64,000 nt of DNA from Polychytrium aggregatum (Eukaryota; Chytridiomycota; Chytridiomycetes; Polychytriales): positions 62,001 through 126,000 of the forward strand of contig NW_026516276.1 in assembly GCF_025602895.1 (NCBI RefSeq), in the 5' to 3' direction. Positions within the stretch are counted from its first letter, which is position 1. Every line of letters begins with the position of its first letter. This document shows positions 30,774-42,590 of this stretch, piece after piece. Under the pieces are notes generated by a model. It had not been told where the DNA came from, did not search any database, and worked only from the letters and a program-made list of their open reading frames with translations. Position numbers and translations under genes: made by a program.

Positions 30774-33700
30774 ATGGTTCGGCCCGGTCGCTCCAACCCC
30801 TTCAGCACCCCAACCATCACACCGCAGGCCGCCCCTGTCGTCGGCAACCCGTCGGGGCCTGCCGCTATTTCGGACCTGGCCTTCAAGGACTTGACCCAGG
30901 ATGACATTGCCCAAATCGTCCATGATCGTCTCAAGCTCGGCCAGCTCTTCACCCGTCTGGGCTCTCGCGCTCTGCTCTCCGTCAATGCCGGCCGCTCGGT
31001 TCCGTTGCCTTCCGAGTCTGCCTCGAAGGAACTTGCCGAGTCCGTCAAGACCAGTCTGTACTCGGAGCAGCTCCTGGACCAGCCCTCCATCTTTGAGTTT
31101 GCTTCGCGGGCCTACCTCCACATGACCCGCGGCGATGAAGACCAGGCCATCGTTCTGAGGTATGAGCACAGTTGCACTCCGACCGGGCCCTCGCATCAGA
31201 CTCGCCAAGCCCCTTCCCGTAGCTTCCTGCGATTGCTCAGGCTCAGGCTCTGGCTCCGGAGAGATTTGTGTGTCCGTCGTCCCAGGTAATTCTGGCTCTA
31301 ACCCGCGCTCTTCTGTCTCTGCGGCTTGGCCATCTGTCGACCCACACCTTCAGCGGTGACGAGGGCTCCGGCAAGACTGAGGCTCATCGCATGATCGTCC
31401 GCCAGCTCTGCGACATCAGCAAAACCTCCAAGAAGAAGACCAAGGTGCATTCGTGCGCTCTCAAGGTCGACTCGATCCTCTCGACCTTTGGCAATGCCGT
31501 CACCGCCATCAACCCGAATTCCTCGGGCTTTTCGCGGTACACCGAGTACCAGTTCGACCAAAAGGGCAACATGATTGGCTGCAAGTTCATCACCTATCTC
31601 CTCGAAAAGAACCGCGTTACCGGCGCCGCCGATCGTGGACGCAGCTTCCATGTCTTTTACTATCTGCTCGCTGGCGCTTCCCTCGAGGAGCGGCAGAGAC
31701 TCCAGCTGTCTGACCCTGCACACTTCCACTACCTCAATCAGTCGAGCATCCGCAGCCCCGCCGTCGATGAGGTGGCTGCCTTCCGCGAGTTCAAGGAGAA
31801 CCTCAAGTCGCTCGGCATCAGCCGTTCGCAGGGCCCTCTCTTTGAGCTTTTGGCCGCCATCCTCCACCTCGGCAACATTACTTTCGTCGACGGCCCCGCC
31901 CACACCCAAGAGGCCTGCAAGGTCCGCAACTACCAGCAGCTGGCCATCGTCTCCGAGATGCTCGGCCTCAACCCCACCGCCCTCGAGGATGTGCTCACCT
32001 ACCGCTCCAAGATGATCCAGCGTTCGGTTGTGTCCATGTTCCTCGATGCCGAGGCTGCCTCTGAGCAGCGTGACTGCTTCGCCCGCACTCTCTACTCGGT
32101 GCTCTTCAGCTGGATCCTCGAGCAGATCAACAACAAGATGTGTATCGAGGATGCCTCCAGATGGGCCCATTTCATCTCGGTCCTCGACATTCCCGGCTTC
32201 GGCGGCCAGAACGGAGGCGCCAACGGCTTCTACCGCCTGCTCGTCAACTTTGCGAACGAACGCATCCATACGTTTATCACCAGCCAGCTCTACGAGCTTC
32301 CCAGGGATGTCTTTGAGGCCGAGGGCATCGCCGCTATTGCCACCGTTCCTCAGCTGAGCGTCTCGGGCGTTAATGAGCTCCTGCTCAGCGAACCCAACGG
32401 CATCCTGTACCTCATCGATGTCGAGGCAGCCTCAGGAAGCAAGGACTCCAAGGCGACCGAGAAGATCTACGCGCAGCACTCCGGCTCGTCGTCTGTCTTT
32501 GAGGCCTCCAAGAAGCCCAAGCACCACTTTATCGTCCGCCACTTTGCCAGCACCACCCAGGTCGAGTATGACACCCACGGATTTGTCGCCAGCAACTCAG
32601 ACACGCTCCAGTCCGACTTTGTCACCCTCATCCGCGGCAGCCCCGAGCAGCCTGGCACCGGCAACGCCTTCCTTCGATCCATCTTTTCGGACCGCCTGAT
32701 TGCCACCCAGAACCAGTACGGCACCATGGTCGCTGCTTCGTCGATTTCTCGCCACCCGTCTCTCAAGCGAGGCAAGAAGAAGAAGGACGATGACGTCGAT
32801 CCCGCCAACACCATTGGATACCAGGTATGCGTTTGCTTTGTGATGGCGCTGAGCAGCTTTGGTGTTCAGCGACGTCTCCATCGCCATATGCCATGCAAGG
32901 CGTGCAGACCAGATCTACACTCTGTCAAATCAAATCAAATCAAATCCAGACTGACGCCGTCGCTCTTTGCCACATCTCCCGCTCGACTTTTCGTCATCTG
33001 CCAACGCCTTGTTCAGTTCCGTGCAGGCTTGAACGAGCTGCTGAGCACCCTGGGCGACACCCAGACGTGGTTCGTCTTCCACATCAACTCACTCGACGGA
33101 AGCTCTGGACGTGTGGCTCTTCCTGTGATCCAGAGCCAGATCACCCAATACGGCATCGACAAGATCACGCAGAGTTCAGCTGTTTTGTACACTGCCGGCA
33201 TGGACCACCAGTCTGCTCTCAGCCGCTACGCCCCTGCCCTTGCATCCCTGCAGCTCCAGGGCAGCACCCCTCGCGAGCGCTGCGACTCGCTCTTGGCCCA
33301 CTATGGATGGACCCAGATTGACGCTGTTGTTGGCCTCAGCAAGATCTTCCTCTCCGAAAAGGCCTGGCGCATTCTCGAACATGCGCTCAAGGCGACCGAG
33401 CCTGCTGAAGCCGTCGATCTCTCGGGCACCAAGGCGGTGTCGGCCTCGCCGCGCCCGCCCAGTGCTGCGGATAGCTATGCCTCGCTCATCAAGGGCACCA
33501 ACGACGCCACGGCTCTGCGCGAGCTCGATCACGGTAATTACTATGAGGATGAAGGCAGCCAGTACGAGTCCGACAGCCAGTTCGACGTCACCGACCAGCG
33601 TGCCCCCGAAAGCTACACGCCCCAGAAAGACCCCGAACTCGGCATCGCGGCTGCCAAGCCGGCTGCCGGTGCCAACGCGACTACCCCAGCCGCTGCCGCC

Positions 33701-36700
33701 GGCACCCTCAAGCGCTCAAAGTCGCAAAAGTCGGTGACCAAGAAGAAGATGAGCAGCCAGAGATGTCGCTGGTTGTTCTGCACGTGGTTCTCGACCTGGT
33801 GGATTCCCCCCTTCATGCTATCACTCTGCGGCATTAAGCGCAAGGACCAGCAGATTGCCTGGCGCGAAAAGTTCACCCTCTGCTGGATCATCTTCTTGTT
33901 CTGTGCATTCATTCTTTTCTTCATCATTGGTGCGCGCGTCCTCATCTGCCCGATCAAGCCGCAGCTCTCGCCCGGTGAAATCTCGGGCATGAACAGCGTC
34001 ACCCAAGCCTATGTCTACATGTATGGCGGATACTACGTCATTCCCCAAATCGTCTCCCAGCACATTGCTGCTGGCAGAGGCGGCAGCAACGCCTTCTGGC
34101 AGGCCGCCGTCCTCGGCATGGACGTCAGCCAAATGTTTGACAAGTCCCCGTTCTGGAAGACGTACTGCCCGTCCTTCAACCAGCCCAACGGCTTCCAACG
34201 CTTCCCCAACCAGGCCCAGCAGATCGTCGAGGGCACTTGGTGGCCGCACTCGAGCCAGGGCAACGATCACCTCCCTAGCCTCCAGTCCTACCGCAAGGGC
34301 GATGTTGTCTGGGCGGCGCAGTCGCTTTCGGACGCCATGAAGGACCCCACGGTCAAGCTGATGACAGCCTATGACCGTGTCTACGACATCAGTGCCTTCT
34401 ATTCCAGCACCAGCCAGACCAACTTTATGGGCACCCAAGTCAAGAGTGTCATGGACCAGGCCGTCAACTCGGGCTCGGTCGAGGTCACTGCCAACTTCCA
34501 GCAGCTGGCCAAGAGCTACCCCAGCCAGTGGCAAAACGCATTCATCTGCCTTGACAACATGTTCTTTGTCGGCTACGTTGATCACCGCAACGATATCAAG
34601 TGCCAGGTCCCCGACTACATCCTGTTTGTGTCCTCGATCGTCCTGTTCATCGTCATCGTTGTCAAGTTCCTGTCGGCGCTGCAGTTTGGACGCAAGGGCG
34701 TGCCTGAAGACCACGACAAGTTTGTCATCCTTCAGGTGCCTTGCTACACCGAAGGCGAGGAATCCTTGCTGCGCACGCTCGAGTCGCTGGCCATGACCGA
34801 GTACGACGACAAGCACAAGTTCCTGTTTGTCATTTGCGACGGTATGATTATTGGCTCCGGCAACGACCGGCCCACGCCGCGCATCGTCCTGGATATTCTC
34901 GGCGTCGACCCCTCGGTCGACCCAGACAGCTTCAGCTACATGGCCCTCGGCGAGGGCGCCAAGCAGCACAACATGGGCAAGGTGTACTCGGGTCTTTACG
35001 AGCTCAACGGCCGCTCGGTGCCCTTCATTGTTGTTGTCAAGGTCGGCAAGCCTTCCGAGCGCCAGCGACCGGGTAACCGCGGCAAGCGTGACTCGCAGAT
35101 GCTGATGATGCGCTTCCTGTCGCGCGTCCACTTCAACCAAGCCATGACCCCGCTTGAGCTCGAGATCTTCTACCACATGAAGTACATTGTCGGTGTAGAC
35201 CCCTCCTTCTTTGAATACTGCTTGATGGTTGATGCCGATACCGAGGTCTTCCCGGACTCGCTCAACCGCCTGATCTCTGGCATGACCCGCGACTCGCGCA
35301 TCATCGGCATTTGCGGCGAAACCAAGATCGCCAACGAACGAGACAGCTGGGTGACCATGATCCAGGTCTACGAGTACTTTATTTCGCACCACCTCTCCAA
35401 GGCGTTCGAGTCGCTCTTTGGCTCCGTCACCTGTTTGCCCGGCTGTTTCTCCATGTATCGTATCCGCTCCTCTGCCAAGAACGCCGCGCTGCTGACTGCC
35501 CCTGGCGTCATCCGCGACTACTCGGAAAACAACGTCGACACCTTGCACATGAAGAACCTGCTCCACCTCGGTGAGGATCGATACCTCACCACGCTGATGA
35601 TGAAGCACTTCCCGAACATGAAGCTGGTGTTCACCCCGGATGCCACGGCGATCACCTACGTCCCCGACAAATGGTCCGTGCTGCTCTCTCAGCGGCGTCG
35701 CTGGATCAACTCCACGGTCCACAACCTGATGGAGCTGATGTCACTTCCGGAGCTCTGCGGCTTCTGCTGCTTCTCTATGCGCTTTGTCGTCTTCATCGAT
35801 CTCTTTGCGACCATGACCCAGCCCGCGCTTCTGTTCTACATCGGCTACATGATCTACATGGCTGTCACGGGATCGTACACGCAGTTCCCGATCGTGTCGA
35901 TCAGTTTGCTCGCCGCCGTCTACGGCTTCCAGATCATCATCTTTATCCTCAAGCGCGAGTGGCAGCACATTGGATGGCTGTTCATCGTAAGTGTTGTGCG
36001 CTCGCATGAACCTTGTCCCTCGCTCCTGACCGCCTTGTCTCGTCGATGCACCTGATGCACCTGATGCAGCCGTATCTTCGAGGCCACCTTTGAGCCGCGT
36101 CCTTGCCGATCCACTAATGCGTCCGTGTCCATCTCTGTCTGCAGTACCTCCTGGCCATGCCTGTGTTCAGTTTCTACATCCCCGTCTATGCATTCTGGCA
36201 CTTTGACGACTTTTCATGGGGCAACACCCGTGTCGTCCTTGAAGAGGGTGGTTCCAAGAAGTTCGTCATGGAGGTTGAAGAGGTAAGCCTGCCTCACAGT
36301 GAGCTTCGCTGGGCGTTTTTTGATACTGGGAGCCGCCCCCCCCCCAGTGCATTTGCAGCATCGTATCGCATGGCTGGCCCCTATGCTAGCGTTTTTGATT
36401 GCTGATGCATCTCGCTCCCACCCTCAGTTCGATCCCGACTCGATCCCTCTGATGAAGTGGTCTGACTTTGAGAAGGAGCGACTGGATGCCGCCCATGGCG
36501 AGTCCAAGTCTGGCTCGTCTCACGAGTCCCGCCAGTCCCGCCAGTCTCGTCAGATGGCGGCTGCTTTCAGCCCCGGTCCCGAGGGCTCTGTCTACGGCGG
36601 CTCTGTCTATGGCGGTGTCCCGATCCAGTACCCTCCTCCTGCCGGCTCTGTCTACGGAGGCTCGCAAGTCGCCCTGCCCGTGTATGGCATGCAAGGCATG

Positions 36701-37081
36701 CAAGGCATGCAAGGCATGCAGGGCATGCAGGGCATGCAGGGCTCCGTCTACGGCGATGCTGACTATCAGAACATGGTCTATGGCCAGGGCGCCAACGGCG
36801 GCCGGTCTTCCTGGAACTCGCAGCAGTTTGACCAGAACAACCGCAAGTCTTTCCAAGCCGCAGCCAACCGCTCGTCGGGCAGCCTGAACGCCATCCCGGG
36901 CTTCCCCTCCGACGAGCAAATCCTCCGCAGCATCCGCAACATCCTCTCGACGGCCGACCTGATGACTGTCACCAAGAAGACCGTTCGCGAGGACTTGACC
37001 AAGGAGTTCAAGGTCGACCTGAGCTCCAAGAAGGACTACATCCACCGCTGCATCGATTCCATTCTCAAGGGCGAGCTGTAG
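30774..37081 (+). CDS. class V-type chitin synthase with myosin-like motor and DEK domain
   Basis: Five exons (30774-31159, 31354-32824, 33017-35986, 36145-36282, 36428-37081) give 1872 residues. Domains in order: a myosin-like motor (about 40-770) with P-loop GDEGSGKTE at 130-138; two membrane segments near 870-930; a cytochrome b5-like lumenal region (about 940-1110); a membrane segment near 1152-1175; the family 2 glycosyltransferase core with [16 protein letters not shown] (about 1357), [14 protein letters not shown] (about 1473) and QRRRW (about 1511); three or more C-terminal membrane segments including [14 protein letters not shown]; a low-complexity linker with six GMQ repeats; and a DEK C-terminal domain (last 60 residues). 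It makes cell-wall chitin at the plasma membrane from UDP-GlcNAc. The switch II region reads DIPGFGGQ, where active myosins have DxxGFE, so motor activity is doubtful. Confidence 0.96.
36686..36741 (+). repeat. GGCATGCAA coding repeat in chitin synthase
   Basis: Six near-identical 9-base units encode Gly-Met-Gln repeats in the linker before the DEK domain. Confidence 0.9.
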
Positions 37082-37317
37082 AGGAGGAGGGCAACCAGCT
37101 TGTGGCGCTAAGCTGCACCGTAATGCTCCTCGCAATCTCCTTCCTCTCTCCTCTATCGCTCTCTCTCTCTCATCGATGGTCAGATAGTCAACTTTGCCAC
37201 CCCCGCCCTCCACTCTCATTATTTCCTCTCATTGCCCGCCCGGCCACTTTCTCTTCCTTTCTTTCGCTCACTCCGTGGTTTGTTTTACTCGGACACTAAA
37301 CACGAGCGTATTCGCCA

Positions 37318-37518
37318 TACAGTCGGTCCAGAAAGAAACGGGACAGTTCCTTCCTGGCTTCAGATGTCTGCAGCCTGCCGAACTTCCGTAGACCCCAGTG
37401 AGCAAGCCGTGAGATTGTTTCCCGTCCTGGTTGGCAATCGAGTGGCCAGCGCGCGTAACAAAATATTTGATCAATCGTCAAAAACACGGGTGTCCCGTTT
37501 TTTATTGGATTGACTGTA
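37318..37518 (+). mobile_element. short Tc1/mariner-type MITE, copy D (best preserved)
   Basis: A 197-base element flanked by TA on both sides. The left end begins CAGTCGGTCCAGAAAGAA and the right end, reversed, begins CAGTCAATCCAATAAAAA; both run into ACGGGACA. About 22 of the first 28 positions agree. The interior matches the 5' part of copies A and B (CTTCCTGGCTTC, CCAGTGAGCAAGCC, CGTCCTGGTTGGCAATCG) and then jumps to the right end. It is too short to code for a transposase, so it is an internally deleted, non-autonomous copy. It lies in the 3' region of the chitin synthase gene. Confidence 0.85.
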
Positions 37519-38220
37519 TATCGTGCCGAAAGAAAGCAGCGGGACACATCACCTCGCCGGAACATATCATGCACTCACTCGGCCATGAACGGCCGTGCGG
37601 GTCAGATCAATCAGCCGGCCTCACGGAGTCAACCAGCCGGACTCCTGGAGCCAGCCCATAAACTCCCGCATCGGCGTCATTCAGTCCACACTAGCCATCC
37701 GCATGTTGAAGTGTCCCGTTTCAAATGCATCCCACTGTATCAGTCCTCGCCATCAGAGTGCTTTCAAGGGCGAATCAGCCATCCCGCCAGACCCTGGCCG
37801 CAGCCACAGATGCGTTTCGCCAACTCGCTGGCCCATGGGTTCTCTGGGACTGGGGACGGGTGACTGGGGACTGGCAATCGGACAATCTTGGCACCCCCCA
37901 CTTCACCACCCCACCACGCCTTGCCCGTCCACTCCAACCTCCTTGCCCTCGATCTGCCTCAGTCCCCTCCCATCCACTCCAACGAATCTGCGTTTCTCAC
38001 CCCTCGGTAGGCTGTTTGCCAAGAGCGTTGTTGCATACCACCGGCTCGCGCTCGCATGGTATCGTTGCAATGCAGTGCGCTGTTGTGGTTCGTCACCGCC
38101 GATCGAGGGGTCGATCTTGCGGATGATCGACGACCAACATCCCTATTCAAACCCGCATCCACATGCATCCACACGCAACGGACACCGTCCAACAGACGAC
38201 AGCGATCGCCGCCCAAGAAC
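37519..38220. other. intergenic region after copy D
   Basis: I see no gene here. A solo terminal repeat is listed separately. The last 100 bases are the likely 5' UTR of the histidine phosphatase gene. Confidence 0.45.
37711..37739. mobile_element. solo terminal repeat of the Tc1-like family
   Basis: GTGTCCCGTTTCAAATGC followed by ATCCCACTGTA resembles the right terminal repeat of copies B and D. No partner is seen except copy D 200 bases to the left. Confidence 0.5.
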
Positions 38221-38841
38221 ATGGAGCCCAAAACCATCCCCCCGCTCGAGACGGTTGTCATCCTAGTTCGCCATGCCGAAAAACTGGTCTGGGAGCAAGG
38301 ACTCTGTCCCGAGGACCACAAGCTCGCCAAGGCCGCATACGTCGACGACCACCAGCTCAGTTCCAAGGGCTGGGAGCGGGCGCACGCCTTGGTGCCGTAC
38401 TTTCAGCATCGGGGCGAGATGGGCGAGATCCTGCAAAGCTTCCCGCTCGGCGGGATCATCGGCCAGGACGTCGATCTCGGGCCGGAGCCCTTTGGCCAGT
38501 CCGAGCGGTGCCTCCAGACGGTCGAGCCGCTCTCGCAGGCCACGGGCATTCCCATCACCCGGTTCATCAAGCGCGACTTTGCCGAGGCCATCGAGGCCGT
38601 TCGAGCCCGGGCCGAGTGGAAGGGCCGGTCTGTGGTGGTGTCGTGGGCTCATCAGATGCTCCGGGACTGGGCCCTCGCCCTCGGCGTCGATCCGGCAGAG
38701 ATCCCTGGCAAGTGGCCCGGCAAGCGGTACGATCTCACCTGGGTGATTGTCCCCGGTGCTGGCGCAGACGGCCGCCCCCAGCTCAGGCAGTACTGTCAAC
38801 GGCTTCTCTATGGCGACTCGGACAAGATCCTGACGCTGTAG
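38221..38841 (+). CDS. histidine phosphatase superfamily protein
   Basis: An intronless frame of 206 residues. The N-terminal strand reads VVILVRHAEKLVWEQG, where RHAEK is the RHG-type motif carrying the catalytic His (about residue 18). LSSKGWERAHALVPYF fits the L(T/S)xxGxxqA helix of the superfamily. SVVVSWAHQMLRDW (about residues 140-153) has the second core His. The protein is shorter than acid phosphatases and resembles fungal uncharacterised phosphoglycerate-mutase-like proteins of about 200 residues. No signal peptide or membrane segment is seen, so it is probably cytosolic. The substrate cannot be told from sequence. Confidence 0.85.
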   Translation: MEPKTIPPLETVVILVRHAEKLVWEQGLCPEDHKLAKAAYVDDHQLSSKGWERAHALVPYFQHRGEMGEILQSFPLGGIIGQDVDLGPEPFGQSERCLQTVEPLSQATGIPITRFIKRDFAEAIEAVRARAEWKGRSVVVSWAHQMLRDWALALGVDPAEIPGKWPGKRYDLTWVIVPGAGADGRPQLRQYCQRLLYGDSDKILTL

Positions 38842-39880
38842 ATGACGAGGCGGGAGACTACGGGCAGCCACAAACAGAATGCGCCCGTCAGGATGCGGAC
38901 GAAGATGATTCCCGATCTTGAACACAGTGCAAGGGGAATGTGAATGGCAGTGGTTTTGGAATCCGCCATTGGAAGCGGCGCTGCTTTCCAGACACAGCTC
39001 TGTACCATACGCAACGAGTGAAAACTCTGGGCACAACACAGTCGTATCCATTCGTCAATATTGTTTGTTGTTGTTGTTCTGGACATTGGTGTATTTGTTT
39101 CAAACGCGGGCGTATCTACAGGTCTCGAGGAGGGTGGAGATGGGAGAAGGATTGTCGGCGATTGCGCACACTAAGGCGACTGGGGTCGGCCTCGGGTGGC
39201 TCGCGGCTATGGTTCACTGGTAGAGGGAGAAGAGTCGGAGAGCGGGAGAGCAAGTGGCTGGCCGGCTGGGTGATCAACAGAGGGGAAGCACATGCGCAGC
39301 GAGATCGAATGTAGGGACTCGGCCAAGACCAAGACCACGGGGTTGTGGCTTCTGTCGAAGATCACCAGCCATGGCGACAGGGGGTAACGGGGCGGCGGCT
39401 TTCAGGTCGTGGAAATAAAGCATATAGGCAGTCGAAGAAAAATGAGAGGAAGCTCCAAATGAGGCAGCAAGATTGCGATTAGGGATGCAACCTCAGTGGA
39501 CATAACCAAATAGCCAATCGGAATTATCATAAGCAAGGCAGGAAGAGGGCAGGGGGAGGGTGGGAGAAATGAGCGACCCCGACGAAAACCAAGGCGACGG
39601 GATCAGCGGATAGAAAAGTAATTGGAAAGAGAAACCAGTGGCGAAATCAAAGAGCAAAAGGGGTGAAAAATAGACATTATAATAAATAACACCAACAGTT
39701 TCAATCCCAACGAACTAAACGGAAATGGCTGTGGGCAGGGGGGAGGAGTCAAAGAAGAAAGCCAACTGCCAAGAAAGCCGCGAATCGATGGTCGGCAAAG
39801 GATCCTACCGGTGATTCCCGCAACGGAACCAGGCCAGGTCCGCACTGACGGTGTGCTCAGTATCGTGGAAGGTGGCATGA
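38842..39880. other. convergent intergenic region
   Basis: The 3' ends of the histidine phosphatase (plus) and C2H2 (minus) genes meet here. The second half is A-rich and G-rich on the plus strand. I see no gene. Confidence 0.5.
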
Positions 39881-41188
39881 TTACTTCCAGTCCATCTCCA
39901 TTTCTCCGGCAGGATGAATCTCGTCTGAATCGTCCGAGTCAGCCCGCAAGTGGCGGTTGTCGTTGTCGTCGTCTTCGTCATCATCCTCATCGATGCTGAT
40001 GTCGATGTCGTCGTCGTCATGGACGCCGGCACGGAACAACGAGGGATGGGCATTCGGCGAACGCGAGGCCGAGTCCCACTCGGGGGGCGGACCAGCCCAC
40101 AGCACGGCGCTAGTGCTTCGCTTGCGGCCCGTGGCCGAGCTCAAGAATCGGTCGTCGACGCTGGCGGGCTCAATTGTGTTGTTGAGCGGGTGCCGCTGGC
40201 CGATCGTGGGATCGCCGAGCCCCACCAGAATTGTGGCGGCCTCGAGCAGCTGAACTTGCTGATGCTTGGTGTAGGAGAATTTGGAGGCCTCCTTCCACTG
40301 CTCGGTATGCTCCCAGCGGTGTTTCGTGAGGCAGTTGGGGTGTTTGTAGATCTTGCCGCAGACATGGCACTGATAGACCTTGCTTGTATGCGTCGAGCTA
40401 GAGTTTGGGAGAGACGAAGACACCTGATCGGTGGGATCGGTCGAGGGGTACGGAGGCGAGGTGCCCATCGTGTTGGGCGATGAGGCGACGGATTTTCGGC
40501 GGCCCGAGTGACGAGAGGTTGAGAGCCGGCGGGTGCGGGTGGAGGGGTTGGTGATGGTGATAGCAGGGGTGGCGGCCGTGCCGTTCATGTACCGGTCCTT
40601 GATGCCCATGACCTCAAGCTCCTTGGATAGCTCCGAGGTGCGTTTCGAGGCCCTTCGGCCGAGGTGGGGCGAGGCTGTGGCAGACCCAGCCAACTTGGAG
40701 GAGGAGAAAAGGCGAGACTCGTCGAGCGAGGCACCAAGGGTATGCGACGTGGGGTTGTGGGGGCTCAGAGGGCTGGTTTCTTTGGCGGGAGGAACTTGGA
40801 GCGGCAGCGGGTGAGTGGGGGCGGAGGTTGGGTTGCTGACGGCAAAGAATGCAGTATGTTCAGCAGGAGCAGGGACATCCGGGGTCGGCCGGAATCCGGA
40901 AGGTTGATAAGACGAAGAGTAGATCAATCCTCGCGACGAGTCAGCGGCAAAGGCCGAGAAGGCGCCCTGGGTTGGAGGCAGGGCGGCCGATGGGGCCGAG
41001 GGTGCGGGGAATACAAACGGGGACTCGCCGCGACCAGAGAGAGGCTGCAGAAAGGAGCTGAGACTGGGAAGCGACCGTGCTTCCATGGGCATGTGCCCGC
41101 GGCCGTCCATGGGAGGATAGGGACGGAGGTGATTCTTGGAGGTATAGTCTTCCTGAGACCAGGCGGCAGAGGCCTCGAGGTGGGTCAT
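39881..41188 (-). CDS. C2H2 zinc-finger transcription factor
   Basis: An intronless frame of 435 residues, starting MTHLEASAAWSQEDY. The first 270 residues are Ser/Pro-rich and disordered, with basic patches such as GRRASKRTS and SGRRKSVASS that are typical kinase sites. One classical finger follows at about residues 278-300: YQCHVCGKIYKHPNCLTKH then RWEH (C-x2-C-x12-H-x3-H). It is followed by WKEASKFSYTKHQQVQLLEA, a helical segment that accompanies this finger in a fungus-wide family. The tail is acidic (DDDDIDISIDEDDDEDDDND), a possible activation domain. It probably acts in the nucleus; target genes are unknown. Confidence 0.85.
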   Translation of the reverse strand: MTHLEASAAWSQEDYTSKNHLRPYPPMDGRGHMPMEARSLPSLSSFLQPLSGRGESPFVFPAPSAPSAALPPTQGAFSAFAADSSRGLIYSSSYQPSGFRPTPDVPAPAEHTAFFAVSNPTSAPTHPLPLQVPPAKETSPLSPHNPTSHTLGASLDESRLFSSSKLAGSATASPHLGRRASKRTSELSKELEVMGIKDRYMNGTAATPAITITNPSTRTRRLSTSRHSGRRKSVASSPNTMGTSPPYPSTDPTDQVSSSLPNSSSTHTSKVYQCHVCGKIYKHPNCLTKHRWEHTEQWKEASKFSYTKHQQVQLLEAATILVGLGDPTIGQRHPLNNTIEPASVDDRFLSSATGRKRSTSAVLWAGPPPEWDSASRSPNAHPSLFRAGVHDDDDIDISIDEDDDEDDDNDNRHLRADSDDSDEIHPAGEMEMDWK

Positions 41189-41208
41189 TATCTGAGCCGA
41201 GGTTTACC

Positions 41209-41272
41209 ATGGGATGGGATGGGATGGGATGGGATGGGATGGGATGGGATGGAGTGGGATGGAGCGGGATGG
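41209..41272. repeat. GGGAT pentanucleotide array in the C2H2 gene leader
   Basis: About ten GGGAT units, then variant GGAGT/GGAGC units. In the minus-strand transcript this is an ATCCC array starting some 20 bases upstream of the start codon. Confidence 0.95.
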
Positions 41273-41622
41273 TGCAAAGAAAGCCAGATAGGATCGCGTT
41301 AGTTGCGAGACGTGAGAGGAAAACGACGGACAAAGACCCATGGCAGCTTTCGCTTCACAGCGACGCCGGATAGGTCGGGAGCCAAATCAAAGGTATCGAG
41401 CATGCTCAGGGCGGCCGTGCTCTCGGGAAGGTCCGATGGCTCCAGCGACCACTTGGCCGGGAGGGCGTCAGCGAAAGCGCTGCAAGCCAGACCGGTGCCC
41501 TTGAGCGGGGCCGACCGAGCACGAACGAGGACATTGCAGCTCTCGATGTACATCGGCACGATGAGCTCCGGCAGCAACGGCGACTCAGACGGAAGGACGC
41601 CCTGCAGTGCCGATTCAAAACC

Positions 41623-41676
41623 CAGACGCAGACGCAGATGCCGATGCAGATGAAGATGCCGATGCAGATGCAGCGC
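41623..41676. repeat. GATGCA / GACGCA hexanucleotide array
   Basis: Imperfect GATGCA and GACGCA units. A shorter relative lies near 42088-42130. Confidence 0.85.
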
Positions 41677-42160
41677 CAGGGCAACATATCGCAGCGTCTT
41701 GGCAATGAGAACCAAACAACGGGCTGCATGCAGTCATCATACCGAGTCCAGATTCAGCGCTGACTCAATCCCAGACCCAACAGAAACAGAGAGATGACTC
41801 ACAAACAAGCCTCGACCGGCACAGATTCAGGGGAGTGGAAGTTGCAGAGATCCGATGGGGACGCTGAGAGTTGAAGAACCGGTAGGCCTGGTGTCGAACA
41901 ATGCAGAGGACGGCGAGGCAATCGGCGGCGACGGAACCAGCCAAGGGACAGCGAGGGCCGAAGTGAAAGCAGAGAGGAAGAGGGAAAGGACAGCGGTCGC
42001 GGAGAGACGGCGAATGGGCGACAGCAAGCAGTGACTTGAGACAGCAGCGGCAGGAGGAAGGGCCGAGCCAAGGGAGGAGCAACGATGCAGACGCAGACGC
42101 AGAAACAGGCGTAGAGACAGGCTTTGATGCAGACGACGGCAGGACAGCGGGGCCGAGGCA

Positions 42161-42199
42161 GAAGGAGGAGGAGGAGGAGGAGGAGGAGGAGGAGGAGGA
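42161..42199. repeat. GGA trinucleotide run
   Basis: Twelve GGA units. Confidence 0.95.
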
Positions 42200-42504
42200 T
42201 ATGGGTCGATGGTGGGGAGGGGGGCTATTTCGGGAGGCGCCCGAAAATTTTCTGGAGGGACACAAGCGGGTGGAATGGGAGGGCCGCGAATGACAGCAAA
42301 GGGCGATGGTTGGGCGACGGTTGTTGGCCGCGGGAGCGTGACGGCGCCGGAGGGCAAGGCCGCGCGCGATTGGCCGGGCGGCGGCGGACGCTGGTTGGTC
42401 GGCGTGGCGGATTTGCAATATGGTGGAGCGGCTGTGCTGTGCTGTGAGCAGCGAGGTGTGGGATGGGCTGTGGAGGAATGCTCGATGCTGCTGGATGTCC
42501 AGTG

Positions 42505-42590
42505 CCCAATGCTTAATTCCCAATGCTTAATTCCCAATGCTTAATTCCCAATGCTGAATGCCCAATGCTTAATGCTGAATGCTTCTGCTG
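42505..42590. repeat. 15-base tandem repeat
   Basis: The unit CAATGCTTAATTCCC repeats about three times exactly, followed by shorter diverged copies (CAATGCTGAATGC). Confidence 0.9.

Noticed and set aside
29704-30904. long plus- and minus-strand frames over the chitin synthase promoter
   Set aside because: They are held open by the AGCACAAC array and GC-rich flanks, and run into the true start in other frames.
33821-35722. 633-codon minus-strand open frame
   Set aside because: Lies wholly inside the chitin synthase catalytic exon on the other strand.
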